Shown: piece after piece, positions 44,902 to 52,905 of the stretch | Position numbering within the stretch: the first letter of the stretch is position 1 | Layout of the letters: each line of letters starts with the position of its first letter | NCBI RefSeq assembly: GCF_008710145.1 | Contig: NZ_VYKL01000013.1 | Location: forward strand, 124,001 to 188,000 | Source of the DNA: Niallia endozanthoxylica | GTDB lineage: Bacteria; Bacillota; Bacilli; Bacillales; Cytobacillaceae | DNA: 64,000 nt | Direction of reading: 5' to 3' | Position numbers and translations under genes: made by a program | The notes under the pieces: generated by a model | Database searches by the model: none | What the model saw: the letters and a program-made list of their open reading frames with translations, nothing else | What the model was told of the DNA's origin: nothing

Positions 44902-44948
44902 AAAAAGAGATTCAGCTAAAAGACACAAATAATCTTTAGCTGAATCTC
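44902..44948 (-). terminator. Leader terminator upstream of ssuB
   Basis: Read on the minus strand: GAGATTCAGCTAAA, a 14-base loop, TTTAGCTGAATCTC, then TTTTTA. It sits before the ssuB start inside the leader, so read-through is needed for ssuBC expression. Its 5' arm overlaps the conserved hairpin at 44942-44966. Confidence 0.88.
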
Positions 44949-44966
44949 TAGTGGACTAGTCGATTC
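44942..44966 (-). promoter_or_regulatory. Conserved antiterminator-like hairpin in the ssuB leader
   Basis: A 25-nt element on the minus strand made of GAATC, GA, CTAG, loop TCCA, CTAG, A, GATTC. The 5-bp outer stem and 4-bp inner stem pair perfectly. The last seven bases are also the first seven of the leader terminator's 5' arm, so only one structure can form. The same element with paired changes precedes tauD. Confidence 0.7.
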
Positions 44967-45023
44967 GTCTTGAATTTTTAATTTTCTATAAATTAACACG
45001 AAATGGTTCGATAAGCAATACCT

Positions 45024-45041
45024 AATTCCAATTATTTTTAT
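45024..45041 (-). promoter_or_regulatory. CymR-like operator candidate upstream of ssuB
   Basis: On the minus strand the text TAATTGGAATT, preceded by an A/T run, fits the CymR consensus that I recall (ending TTGGAATT) at about 15 of 18 positions. It overlaps a TATAAA that may be the ssuB -10. CymR represses sulfur uptake genes when cysteine is plentiful. The consensus is from memory. Confidence 0.4.
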
Positions 45042-45063
45042 AGGATTAATTATTAAAAAGGGA

Positions 45064-45093
45064 TTGACAGAATATTTCCGCTTCTGTTAAGAT
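45064..45093 (+). promoter_or_regulatory. SigA promoter for the tauD leader
   Basis: TTGACA at 45064-45069 with an 18-base spacer to TAAGAT (45088-45093), which has an extended -10 TG. Transcription would start near 45100, giving a leader of about 200 bases that contains the hairpin and terminator below. Confidence 0.6.
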
Positions 45094-45146
45094 TCATTCA
45101 TATCACAAATCCCTTACAAATATTGTTAAATGAATAGTATGAAAGA

Positions 45147-45171
45147 GAATCAACTGGTCGACCGGAGATTC
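45147..45171 (+). promoter_or_regulatory. Conserved antiterminator-like hairpin in the tauD leader
   Basis: The plus-strand partner of the ssuB element, 25 nt: GAATC, AA, CTGG, loop TCGA, CCGG, A, GATTC. Compared with the ssuB copy the inner stem has changed G-C to A-U at one pair and G-U to A-U at another, keeping the fold. The last seven bases again form the start of the terminator 5' arm. Confidence 0.7.
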
Positions 45172-45220
45172 AATAAAGAGATGAGCCTCTCATCCTCTTT
45201 GTTGGATCTCTTTTCTTTTT
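45165..45220 (+). terminator. Leader terminator upstream of tauD
   Basis: Long stem of 16 pairs with two G-U pairs (GAGATTCAATAAAGAG against CTCTTTGTTGGATCTC), extended by ATGAG/CTCAT, then TTTTCTTTTT. It lies 89 bases before the tauD start, so it is an attenuator rather than an end of an upstream gene (none is on this strand). Confidence 0.9.
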
Positions 45221-45308
45221 ACTTATAAATCTGACTATATAGGTTTGTTAAGTAGGAAATGTGATATAAGGAGTACTAAAAATTAATTATTATTTAGGAG
45301 GAATTAAC

Positions 45309-46199
45309 ATGACAACTCAAACAAATCAATTAAAAGTAGTTCCTGTAGCGGGAAGAATTGGAGCAGAAGTTCAAGGTGTTCAACTAGGAAAGGATTTAGA
45401 TATTACAGTATTACAGGAATTAAAGCAGCTATTAAATCAATACAAAGTTCTATTCTTTAGAGGTCAACACAATTTAGACGATAGCAGTCAGGAGGAGTTT
45501 GCTGGGTTATTTGGAGAACCTTATGCTCATCCAACTGTGCCAGTAAAAGATAAATCTCAATTTATTTTTGAGTTGGATTCTGAACAAGGGGCAAAAGCAA
45601 ACCATTGGCATACAGATGTTACCTTTGTTCCGGAAGTTCCAAAATACTCTATTTTAAGAGGTGTAACAATTCCGAATGTAGGTGGGGATACGGTGTGGGC
45701 AAATACAAATACTGCATATGAAGGACTTCCTGAAGAATTGAAAAGATTAGCAGATGAATTATGGGCCATTCATACAAATGAATTCGATTATGCCCAATTA
45801 GTGGCTAAGGCAATAGATGAACAGGATGAAGTCAGACAAAAATATCGTTCTGTATTTGAATCAACCGTTTATAAAACAAAACATCCAGTTGTTCATGTCC
45901 ATGCTGAAACAGGTAAAAAGCATTTATTGCTGGGAGGCTTTGTTGGAAAATTAGAGGGTTATTCTACAAGTGAATCTGAAAAATTATTTAGCATCCTTCA
46001 ATCATACGTTACTCGTCTTGAAAATACGGTCCGTTGGAGCTGGACTGAAGGAGATGTTGTTATTTGGGATAATCTGGCTACACAGCATTATGCTGTTGCA
46101 GATTACGATGAGCACCGTGTTGTACGCAGAGTAACGGTTGGAAAGGAAATCCCTGTAAACAAAGATAATCAACGAAGCACATTAATAACTAAGCAATAA
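45309..46199 (+). CDS. tauD: TauD/TfdA-family alpha-ketoglutarate-dependent dioxygenase
   Basis: Fe(II) dioxygenase of 296 residues, probably acting on taurine or another sulfonate to release sulfite. The iron triad is His101-x-Asp103 (WHTDVTF) and His260 (NLATQHYAV); the 2-oxoglutarate Arg is in EHRVVRRV. AGGAGGA is 7 bases before the ATG. No FMN-type ssuD monooxygenase is present, so this enzyme likely supplies the desulfonation step for the adjacent transporter. Confidence 0.92.
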   Translation: MTTQTNQLKVVPVAGRIGAEVQGVQLGKDLDITVLQELKQLLNQYKVLFFRGQHNLDDSSQEEFAGLFGEPYAHPTVPVKDKSQFIFELDSEQGAKANHWHTDVTFVPEVPKYSILRGVTIPNVGGDTVWANTNTAYEGLPEELKRLADELWAIHTNEFDYAQLVAKAIDEQDEVRQKYRSVFESTVYKTKHPVVHVHAETGKKHLLLGGFVGKLEGYSTSESEKLFSILQSYVTRLENTVRWSWTEGDVVIWDNLATQHYAVADYDEHRVVRRVTVGKEIPVNKDNQRSTLITKQ

Positions 46200-46213
46200 T
46201 GAACTTGTAATCT

Positions 46214-46265
46214 GAGATTCAATAAAGCGCAGGAGTACTATCTCTTTATTGAATCTCTACTTTTT
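46214..46265 (+). terminator. Terminator between tauD and ssuA
   Basis: Perfect 14-bp stem GAGATTCAATAAAG / CTTTATTGAATCTC, a 16-base loop, and TTTTT after it. Its 5' arm is identical to the first 14 bases of the tauD leader terminator, but the antiterminator partner GAATC is missing upstream, so it looks like a plain or decayed version. Confidence 0.88.
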
Positions 46266-46324
46266 ACTAAACATAAATCACTAGTTTAATTGATTAACAG
46301 GAATGAGTGATAGGGGAGGGAACC

Positions 46325-47323
46325 ATGAAGAAATCTCAAAAAAGTCTATTAGGAACAGTCTTTATATTTATAGTTGCGATTATTTTAACGGGATGCAGCA
46401 CAGGCACAAGTTCAACAACGCAAAAAAGTAAAAAAGATGAACAGATTATCGTCAAGATTGCATTAAATGGCAAAATGAGTCCATTAACAATTGGGAGAGA
46501 AAAAGGGTGGTTTGAGGAAGAATTAGCTCCTTTAAATGCAAAGGTTGAGTGGAGTGAATTTACTAGCGGGCCTCCGCTTCTTGAATCACTTGCAGCTAAC
46601 CATGTTGACCTATCTTATCTTGGTGATGGGGCACTTATTGCCGGATTAGATAAAAATCTGCCTTTCGAAGTAATTGCTCAAACTAGTACCGGAAAATCAA
46701 ACGTGCGAATTATTACACCTAAGGACAGCAAAATCAATAGTATTGAAGATTTAAAAGGGAAAAAAGTGGGAGTGGCATCGGGAACAACAGGGCATGTATA
46801 TTTGGCTAAGGCATTGAAATATCATGGTTTAACTCTAGATGATGTAAAAATTATTAATTTACAGCCTGATGATGCTCAATCAGCTTTCGAAACAAAACAA
46901 TTGGATGCTTGGACAGTATGGGAGCCTTATATAACTAATACGGTTGAAAAAGGAATGGCGAAAGAAATTAAAGTAGAGGGAGAGATACTAGCACCTGGAG
47001 CTATTATTGCCCGTGCTGGTTTTGCAAAGGAGTATCCAGAAATTGTTGAAGCTTATTTGAGAGCTTATAAAAAGGCTGCTGACTGGAGAATTGAGCACCC
47101 GGATGAAGCAGCAGAAATTTACGCAAAAGTAACTAAAATTCCAGTTGAAACAATAAAAAAAATCATCACAGCTGATGAACCGGATATTTTCTTTAGTAAG
47201 GAATCGATAAAAGCACAGCAAGAGTCGATCGAGACTTTAGTTGAAGTTGGTTATATCAAAAATGAATTTAGCTTCGAGGAACGTATTAACTATCAATATA
47301 TTGATGAGGCTTTTAAAAAATAA
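46325..47323 (+). CDS. ssuA: Aliphatic sulfonate ABC transporter substrate-binding lipoprotein SsuA
   Basis: Exported lipoprotein of 332 residues; the signal segment ends LTGC. The SsuA/TauA fold shows in FTSGPPLLESLAANHVDLSYLGDG, GKKVGVASGTTGHVYLAKAL and the tail SFEERINYQYIDEAFKK. It binds sulfonates outside the membrane for the SsuBC transporter encoded on the opposite strand. ATG 46325 has GGGGAGGG upstream; the longer reading adds six residues without a signal function. Confidence 0.92.
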   Translation: MKKSQKSLLGTVFIFIVAIILTGCSTGTSSTTQKSKKDEQIIVKIALNGKMSPLTIGREKGWFEEELAPLNAKVEWSEFTSGPPLLESLAANHVDLSYLGDGALIAGLDKNLPFEVIAQTSTGKSNVRIITPKDSKINSIEDLKGKKVGVASGTTGHVYLAKALKYHGLTLDDVKIINLQPDDAQSAFETKQLDAWTVWEPYITNTVEKGMAKEIKVEGEILAPGAIIARAGFAKEYPEIVEAYLRAYKKAADWRIEHPDEAAEIYAKVTKIPVETIKKIITADEPDIFFSKESIKAQQESIETLVEVGYIKNEFSFEERINYQYIDEAFKK

Positions 47324-47370
47324 TAAAGATTCTAATGTAAATAAAATTGCAGGTCAAGACAATAGTATAA

Positions 47371-47427
47371 AAACACATGCTGGAGAAAAAAGTATAAATA
47401 TCTCCAGTATGTGTTTTTGTTATTTTT
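47371..47427 (+). terminator. ssuA terminator
   Basis: Stem AAACACATGCTGGAGA / TCTCCAGTATGTGTTT with a 14-base loop, then TTGTTATTTTT. Confidence 0.88.
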
Positions 47428-47442
47428 ACCGTATTTAAAGTT

Positions 47443-47504
47443 TTGGCACAGAGGTATAGGACAAAGTTACGTCTACTAATCATTGTTTGGAAACGCTTTA
47501 TAAT
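47443..47504 (+). promoter_or_regulatory. mtl promoter with candidate MtlR half-site and cre
   Basis: TTGGCACA at 47443-47450 matches one half of the MtlR box, with a weaker second half ending GGACAA. A catabolite-response-like TTGGAAACGCTTTAT at 47487-47501 has one clear mismatch and overlaps TATAAT at 47499-47504. The order (activator site, then promoter covered by cre) fits CcpA-repressed, MtlR-activated control. Confidence 0.5.
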
Positions 47505-47548
47505 TTAACATCATAGTTGTAAAGCAATGTTAGAAGGGAGTGGATAAT

Positions 47549-49468
47549 ATGTCCCAAGATAATAAAGGTATTAAAGTTAAAGTTCAGAAGTTTGGAAATT
47601 TTTTAAGTTCCATGGTTATGCCCAATATTGGTGCTTTCATTGCATGGGGTCTTATCACAGCGTTATTTATTCCAACAGGTTGGATACCTAATGAAAATTT
47701 AGCAGCACTTGTTGATCCAATGGTTAAATATTTACTTCCATTATTAATTGGTTATACAGGAGGTAAATTAGTTTATGATACCCGTGGGGGTGTAGTCGGT
47801 GCGATTGCCACAATGGGGGTAATCGTCGGTGCAGGTATGCCGATGTTCTTAGGGGCTATGCTCATGGGCCCAATCGGCGGTTGGGTAATTAAAAAGTTTG
47901 ATTCATTAATCGAAGGGAAAGTAAAAACCGGTTTTGAGATGTTGATTAACAATTTCTCTTCTGGTATTCTCGGCGGTATTCTTGCCATTATTTCTTATTT
48001 AGCGATCGGACCAGGGGTTACTGCGTTAACAACTGCATTAGTAGCAGGCGTAGAATGGATGTTAGATGTTGGAGTGCTTCCGTTAACAAGTATCCTGATT
48101 GAACCGGCAAAGGTACTATTTTTAAATAATGCGATTAACCATGGTGTATTATCACCAATTGGAATCGAACAGGTAAAACAAACAGGACAATCAATTCTTT
48201 TCTTACTAGAAGCAAACCCAGGACCAGGAATTGGAATTCTGTTAGCTTATTGTTTCTTTGGAAAAGGTACAGCAAAGCAAACGGCACCAGGTGCTGCTAT
48301 TATTCACTTCTTTGGCGGGATACATGAGATTTATTTCCCGTATGTATTAATGCATCCAATGTTATTCTTTGCAGCCATTCTAGGTGGAGTAAGCGGCGTA
48401 TTCACATTATCCATGCTAGGCGGAGGATTATTAGCTCCTGCTTCTCCGGGAAGCTTTCTTGCCATCCTGGCAGTAACACCGCAGGGTGCAGGTTCTTACC
48501 TTGCTAATATCGCAGGCGTACTAGTTGCAGCAGTTGTGTCATTCCTTGTATCCGTTTTAGTGTTAAAGACAAGTAAGTCTAAAGAAGGCAATTTAGAAGA
48601 AGCAGCTGAGAAAATGCAAGCAATGAAAGGAAAGAAAAGCAGTGTAGCAAATGCATTTACTGCGAATGAAACAACAGATGCGGAATTAAACCCAAAAAAT
48701 TTAAAGCATGTTATTTTTGCCTGTGATGCTGGCATGGGATCAAGTGCAATGGGTGCATCACTTTTACGCAAAAAAGTAAAAGAGGCTGGGTTGGACATTA
48801 AAGTAACGAATACAGCGATAAGCAATCTTCCAAATGATGCACAGGTTGTTATCACACAAGAAGAATTGACACCGCGTGCCAAACAAAAAGTACCAGCTGC
48901 TTATCACATTTCAGTTGATAACTTTTTATCAAGTCCAAAATATGATCAATTAGTAAGCCAATTAAAGGATGGAAACAACAGTAAGGCTGAACAGCGTTCT
49001 GAAGAACCAATTGAAAAGAATTCAACTACGGACAGCGGTGTATTACCAAAGGAAAATATCTTTTTAAATAAACAATTCTCATCAAAAGAAGAAGCGATTC
49101 GTTTCGCAGGACAAGTGCTAGTTGATGGCGGCTATGTTCACTCTTCCTATATTGATGCAATGATTGCAAGGGATCAATTAACTTCAACTTTTATGGGAAA
49201 TGATGTTGCCATCCCTCATGGTACAGAAGAGGCGAAAGCTGATGTCATTAAATCAGGTGTCACAATTATTCAGGTACCAGATGGTGTTGACTTTGATGGA
49301 AACAAGGTTCGCTTGATTTTCGGAATTGCAGGCAAAGCGGGCGGTCATTTAGAAATCCTTTCAGCTATTGCTGTTACTTGCTCTGAAATGGAAAATGTAG
49401 AAAAAATGGCAACAGCTAAAACTGTGGATGAAGTATTAGCAATAATAGGAACATCCTTTGAAAAATAA
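47549..49468 (+). CDS. mtlA: PTS mannitol transporter subunit IICBA
   Basis: Mannitol permease-phosphotransferase of 639 residues. The IIC membrane domain fills residues 1-340; IIB has the phosphocysteine Cys392 (IFACDAGMGSSAMG); a Ser/Lys/Glu linker leads to IIA with His557 (AIPHGTEEA). B. subtilis splits IIA off as mtlF, whereas here all three are fused. ATG 47549 is 9 bases after AAGGGAG. It is followed by its activator gene and by the dehydrogenase gene. Confidence 0.95.
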   Translation: MSQDNKGIKVKVQKFGNFLSSMVMPNIGAFIAWGLITALFIPTGWIPNENLAALVDPMVKYLLPLLIGYTGGKLVYDTRGGVVGAIATMGVIVGAGMPMFLGAMLMGPIGGWVIKKFDSLIEGKVKTGFEMLINNFSSGILGGILAIISYLAIGPGVTALTTALVAGVEWMLDVGVLPLTSILIEPAKVLFLNNAINHGVLSPIGIEQVKQTGQSILFLLEANPGPGIGILLAYCFFGKGTAKQTAPGAAIIHFFGGIHEIYFPYVLMHPMLFFAAILGGVSGVFTLSMLGGGLLAPASPGSFLAILAVTPQGAGSYLANIAGVLVAAVVSFLVSVLVLKTSKSKEGNLEEAAEKMQAMKGKKSSVANAFTANETTDAELNPKNLKHVIFACDAGMGSSAMGASLLRKKVKEAGLDIKVTNTAISNLPNDAQVVITQEELTPRAKQKVPAAYHISVDNFLSSPKYDQLVSQLKDGNNSKAEQRSEEPIEKNSTTDSGVLPKENIFLNKQFSSKEEAIRFAGQVLVDGGYVHSSYIDAMIARDQLTSTFMGNDVAIPHGTEEAKADVIKSGVTIIQVPDGVDFDGNKVRLIFGIAGKAGGHLEILSAIAVTCSEMENVEKMATAKTVDEVLAIIGTSFEK

Positions 49469-49470
49469 AT

Positions 49471-49515
49471 AATAGGGATAGAAAGATGTAAAAAAAGCAT
49501 CTTTCTATCCCTATT
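49471..49515 (+). terminator. Hairpin between mtlA and mtlR
   Basis: Perfect 18-bp stem AATAGGGATAGAAAGATG / CATCTTTCTATCCCTATT with a 9-base loop and only a weak T run after it. Partial read-through would give less mtlR and mtlD than mtlA. Confidence 0.7.
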
Positions 49516-49550
49516 TATAGATACTTTTTACATACGACCGAAAAGAGCTG

Positions 49551-51650
49551 ATGTCTATGCTGATAACTGCAAGAGAGAAGGCTATTTTGGAATTATTAAT
49601 CAAAAAAAGTGGGAAGCATACAGCTTTATCCTTTGCGGATTTTCTTCATGTAAGTGTGAGAACCATTCACCGTGACTTGAAGAATATAGAGACTATTCTA
49701 GAATCATTCGAATTACAGCTTGAAAAATCAAATGATAATGGATTATCAATTAAAGGGTCTAATCAGAATATTTACCGCCTGATTCAGGAGCTTACTAAAG
49801 TTAAGCCTCAAGATCTTTCATTAGAGGAGAGAAGACTCCTGTCCTTTATCAAAATAGTAGAGTCAAATGATCCTGTGAAATTAGCTCCATTAGCAAAAGA
49901 TCTTTCCATTTCAATTACTACATTGGGAACAGATTTAGACGAATTAGCCCAGTGGCTTCAGGACTTTGGAATAGAACTTGATAGAAAAAGAGGAGTTGGA
50001 GTTGAATTAAAAGGAGCAGAAGGGAAAATTCGAAAGGCTTTAGTCAATTTTTACCTAATTTATTTCAATAATGAACTAATAGAAAGCTTGATACTCCTTG
50101 CCAATAATCAAATAGAAAAGGAGCGAATTCTTTATTATTTTAAAACCTCCTATTTAAAAATAATTGATGAGGTAGTGTACGAAAGAATAAAAAATCTTCA
50201 AACGAAGCTGGCTGACAGCGATTATATTACATTTTTAATTCATATCTGTATTTCTTTACAAAGGATTGAAAAGGGTTTTTCTCTTTCAGAGAATGAAATC
50301 GATTTAGAGTATTTAAGACCCGCTGAAGAGTTTCAATTAATTAAAGATATCAGCTTGGATATCTATCAAAATTTTTCCGTTCGGCTGAGCGATATTGAAA
50401 TTGCTTTTCTTGTAATGGTTTTAAAAGGTTCTAAAGTACATGAAGCGGACTATACGAATTATGATAGTGTCCTAATTGGCAGGTCCCTAAAGAAAGTTAT
50501 TCAACAAGTATCTGAACAAATGAATAGTGATTTAACATCAGACTTTTCTTTATTCCAAGGCTTAATGGCTCACATGGAGCCCTCCATTTTCCGGCTCAGA
50601 AAAGGGTTAAGCTCATTTAATCCACTTACTGAAGAAATTAAAAAGAATTATCCTTTGTTGTTTTTGGCTGTCAGTAAAAGTGTAGCAAAGGAATTCAATA
50701 ATATTGAATTTACTGATGATGAGATGGCTTACATTGTTTTACATTTCGGATCTGCTTTAGAGTTACGAAAAGAAGAAATTCAGGTTCGTGCCTTAATAGT
50801 TTGTCCGACTGGTATTGGTACTTCAAAAATGCTTGCAAGCCGGATTAAGAAAGAAGTTCCGGAGATTACAGAAACGGAAATTGCTTCAATAAAAGACATT
50901 AAGATGAAAAATCTAGGTCAATATGGGGTTATTATTTCAACTGTTATATTACCTATGCAGGAGAATCTGGAATATGTCTTTGTCAATCCTTTATTGTATG
51001 AAAGAGATATAGAAGCCATTTATGATTATTTTAGTAATCATATTCAAAAATTCACAAAGCAAACAAGTAACTCTCACCAGGACACAACAAATAAATCTAA
51101 TAAGAAGAAAGAAAAGTCGTTAGACCAATTCATGCAGGAGGTAGATGAGGTCCAAAGTAGCATTCGAACTCTATTACGGAATTTATCTGTTTATCGATCT
51201 AATAATAATCATAACTATAAGGTTTTTATCAAGGAAATGGTTGAGCGATGTTCGGAGCAAGAGTTAATTTCAAACACTGACGGTGTGTTTGAACAGCTGA
51301 TGGCAAGAGAGACAAAAGGGGGGTTGGGGATTCCTGATACAAATTTGGCGCTTTTTCACTGCCGCCATGAAGGAGTCATGGAAACAACCTTCCATATTGC
51401 TCATTTAGAGTCTCCCTATCGTTTGATGGGTATGGATGGTCATCAGATGGATGTCCATAATATCCTTCTTTTGCTTGCACCTGAAAAGTTAACACAGATT
51501 CAATTGGAAATAATAAGCATGGTTAGTTCTATAATTGTCGAAGATAAAAAAGCAATCTTGATTTTTTCATCGGCTAATGAAACAATCATTCGGTCGAAGC
51601 TGGAAGATACGTTTTATAATTTTTTGCAAAATAAATTTGTAAAGGAATGA
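49551..51650 (+). CDS. mtlR: Mannitol operon activator MtlR
   Basis: PTS-regulated transcription activator of 699 residues: two N-terminal HTH domains (SVRTIHRDLKNIE), two PRD domains, an IIB-like domain with Cys in LIVCPTGIGTSKML, and an IIA-like domain with His in LFHCRHEG. Phosphorylation of these residues turns it on or off. The start is ambiguous: ATG 49551 or 49557, both with a weak ribosome site, which fits low expression of a regulator. Confidence 0.93.
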   Translation: MSMLITAREKAILELLIKKSGKHTALSFADFLHVSVRTIHRDLKNIETILESFELQLEKSNDNGLSIKGSNQNIYRLIQELTKVKPQDLSLEERRLLSFIKIVESNDPVKLAPLAKDLSISITTLGTDLDELAQWLQDFGIELDRKRGVGVELKGAEGKIRKALVNFYLIYFNNELIESLILLANNQIEKERILYYFKTSYLKIIDEVVYERIKNLQTKLADSDYITFLIHICISLQRIEKGFSLSENEIDLEYLRPAEEFQLIKDISLDIYQNFSVRLSDIEIAFLVMVLKGSKVHEADYTNYDSVLIGRSLKKVIQQVSEQMNSDLTSDFSLFQGLMAHMEPSIFRLRKGLSSFNPLTEEIKKNYPLLFLAVSKSVAKEFNNIEFTDDEMAYIVLHFGSALELRKEEIQVRALIVCPTGIGTSKMLASRIKKEVPEITETEIASIKDIKMKNLGQYGVIISTVILPMQENLEYVFVNPLLYERDIEAIYDYFSNHIQKFTKQTSNSHQDTTNKSNKKKEKSLDQFMQEVDEVQSSIRTLLRNLSVYRSNNNHNYKVFIKEMVERCSEQELISNTDGVFEQLMARETKGGLGIPDTNLALFHCRHEGVMETTFHIAHLESPYRLMGMDGHQMDVHNILLLLAPEKLTQIQLEIISMVSSIIVEDKKAILIFSSANETIIRSKLEDTFYNFLQNKFVKE

Positions 51651-51658
51651 CTTTATTT

Positions 51659-52813
51659 ATGAAAAAGGTTGTACATTTCGGTGCTGGGAATATTGGTAGA
51701 GGTTTTATTGGTGCATTATTTTCACAATCAGGATACCATGTTACATTCGTAGATATTGCAGATGAAATTATTTCCAGACTGAACGAAGAAAAAGCATATA
51801 AAGTAAAAACAGCAGAAGATCAACCAAAAGTTACAGAAATCCAAAATGTCTTAGGTCTAAATAATATGAAGCAGGAAGAAGCAGTCATTAAAGCGATTGA
51901 AGAGGCAACATATATTACTACTGCCATTGGTCCAAATATTCTTCCGCATATTGCTCCGTTAATTGCTAAAGGTTTAAAGGGAAGACTTGACTCTTCAAAT
52001 GAAAAAGTCTATGTCATTGCCTGCGAAAATCAAATTTCAGCTACAGATATATTAAAGGGTCATATTCTAAAAGCAATGGACGACGATGCAACGAATAAAA
52101 TAGAAGGTACTGTCCACTTCTTTAATTCAGCAGTTGACCGAATTGTACCGATTCAGGACAATAAAAATTCTTTAGATGTCTTAGTTGAGCCCTATTTTGA
52201 GTGGGTTGTAGAAACAATAGAGGATATTCCAACTGTAGAAGGAATGACGAAGGTAGCCGATTTGGCACCATTTATAGAACGTAAGCTTTTTACAGTGAAT
52301 ACGGGTCATGCAGTAACCGCCTATTTTGGTTATTTAGATGGTAAAGAAACGATCGACCAAACATTAAATGATCCATCCATTTATGAGAAAGTAAAAGCTA
52401 CGATTGAAGAAACTGGTGCCTATTTAATAAAACGCTACGAATTGGATGAAGCAGAGCACCAAAAATATATTAAGAAGATTTTAGGGCGTTTTCAAAATCA
52501 ACACCTTCATGATGATGTAACTCGTGTCGGCCGTTCTCCTATTCGTAAGCTTGGAGCTGAAGATCGGTTAGTTAAGCCGTTAGTGGAGGCGAAAAAATTA
52601 GGATTGTCTTATCAAAATCTTGCCAGTGCAATCGCTGCCTGCTTATTGTTTGATGTCGGAGAGGATCCAGAGGCAGCCCAATTGCAAAAAATGATTCAAG
52701 AACATGGTATTACATATGTATTGAATGAACTCAGTCTTTTAAATGAGACAGACGAAGCTGTTCAAACCATTGTAGAAAAATATGAAAGCTTAAAGGCTGA
52801 ATATCGGAAATAG
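51659..52813 (+). CDS. mtlD: Mannitol-1-phosphate 5-dehydrogenase
   Basis: NAD-dependent enzyme of 384 residues that turns mannitol 1-phosphate into fructose 6-phosphate. The nucleotide loop is GAGNIGRGF (residues 7-15); TVNTGHAVTAYFGY and GRSPIRKLGAEDRLV are family blocks. ATG 51659 gives the conserved MKKVVHFGAGNIG start; an in-frame ATG at 51647 overlaps the mtlR stop and has its ribosome site too close. Confidence 0.95.
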   Translation: MKKVVHFGAGNIGRGFIGALFSQSGYHVTFVDIADEIISRLNEEKAYKVKTAEDQPKVTEIQNVLGLNNMKQEEAVIKAIEEATYITTAIGPNILPHIAPLIAKGLKGRLDSSNEKVYVIACENQISATDILKGHILKAMDDDATNKIEGTVHFFNSAVDRIVPIQDNKNSLDVLVEPYFEWVVETIEDIPTVEGMTKVADLAPFIERKLFTVNTGHAVTAYFGYLDGKETIDQTLNDPSIYEKVKATIEETGAYLIKRYELDEAEHQKYIKKILGRFQNQHLHDDVTRVGRSPIRKLGAEDRLVKPLVEAKKLGLSYQNLASAIAACLLFDVGEDPEAAQLQKMIQEHGITYVLNELSLLNETDEAVQTIVEKYESLKAEYRK

Positions 52814-52867
52814 CGGAACAGGAAGGTTTAAAAAGAAGGTGAAAGTGTACATATCCTTTTAAAAAAC

Positions 52868-52905
52868 GATAAAAGTCCTTCATCAATTGATGAAGGACTT
52901 TTATC
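52868..52905. terminator. Bidirectional terminator after mtlD
   Basis: A perfect 38-base palindrome with 19-base arms beginning GATAAAAGTCCTTCATCAA, ending at the stop codon of the convergent MFS gene. Confidence 0.9.

Noticed and set aside
45100-45220. T-box, S-box or BglG-type antiterminator in the tauD leader
   Set aside because: No T-box GGTGG..ACCGCG motif, no SAM-I core, and the 25-nt element does not resemble known RAT sites.
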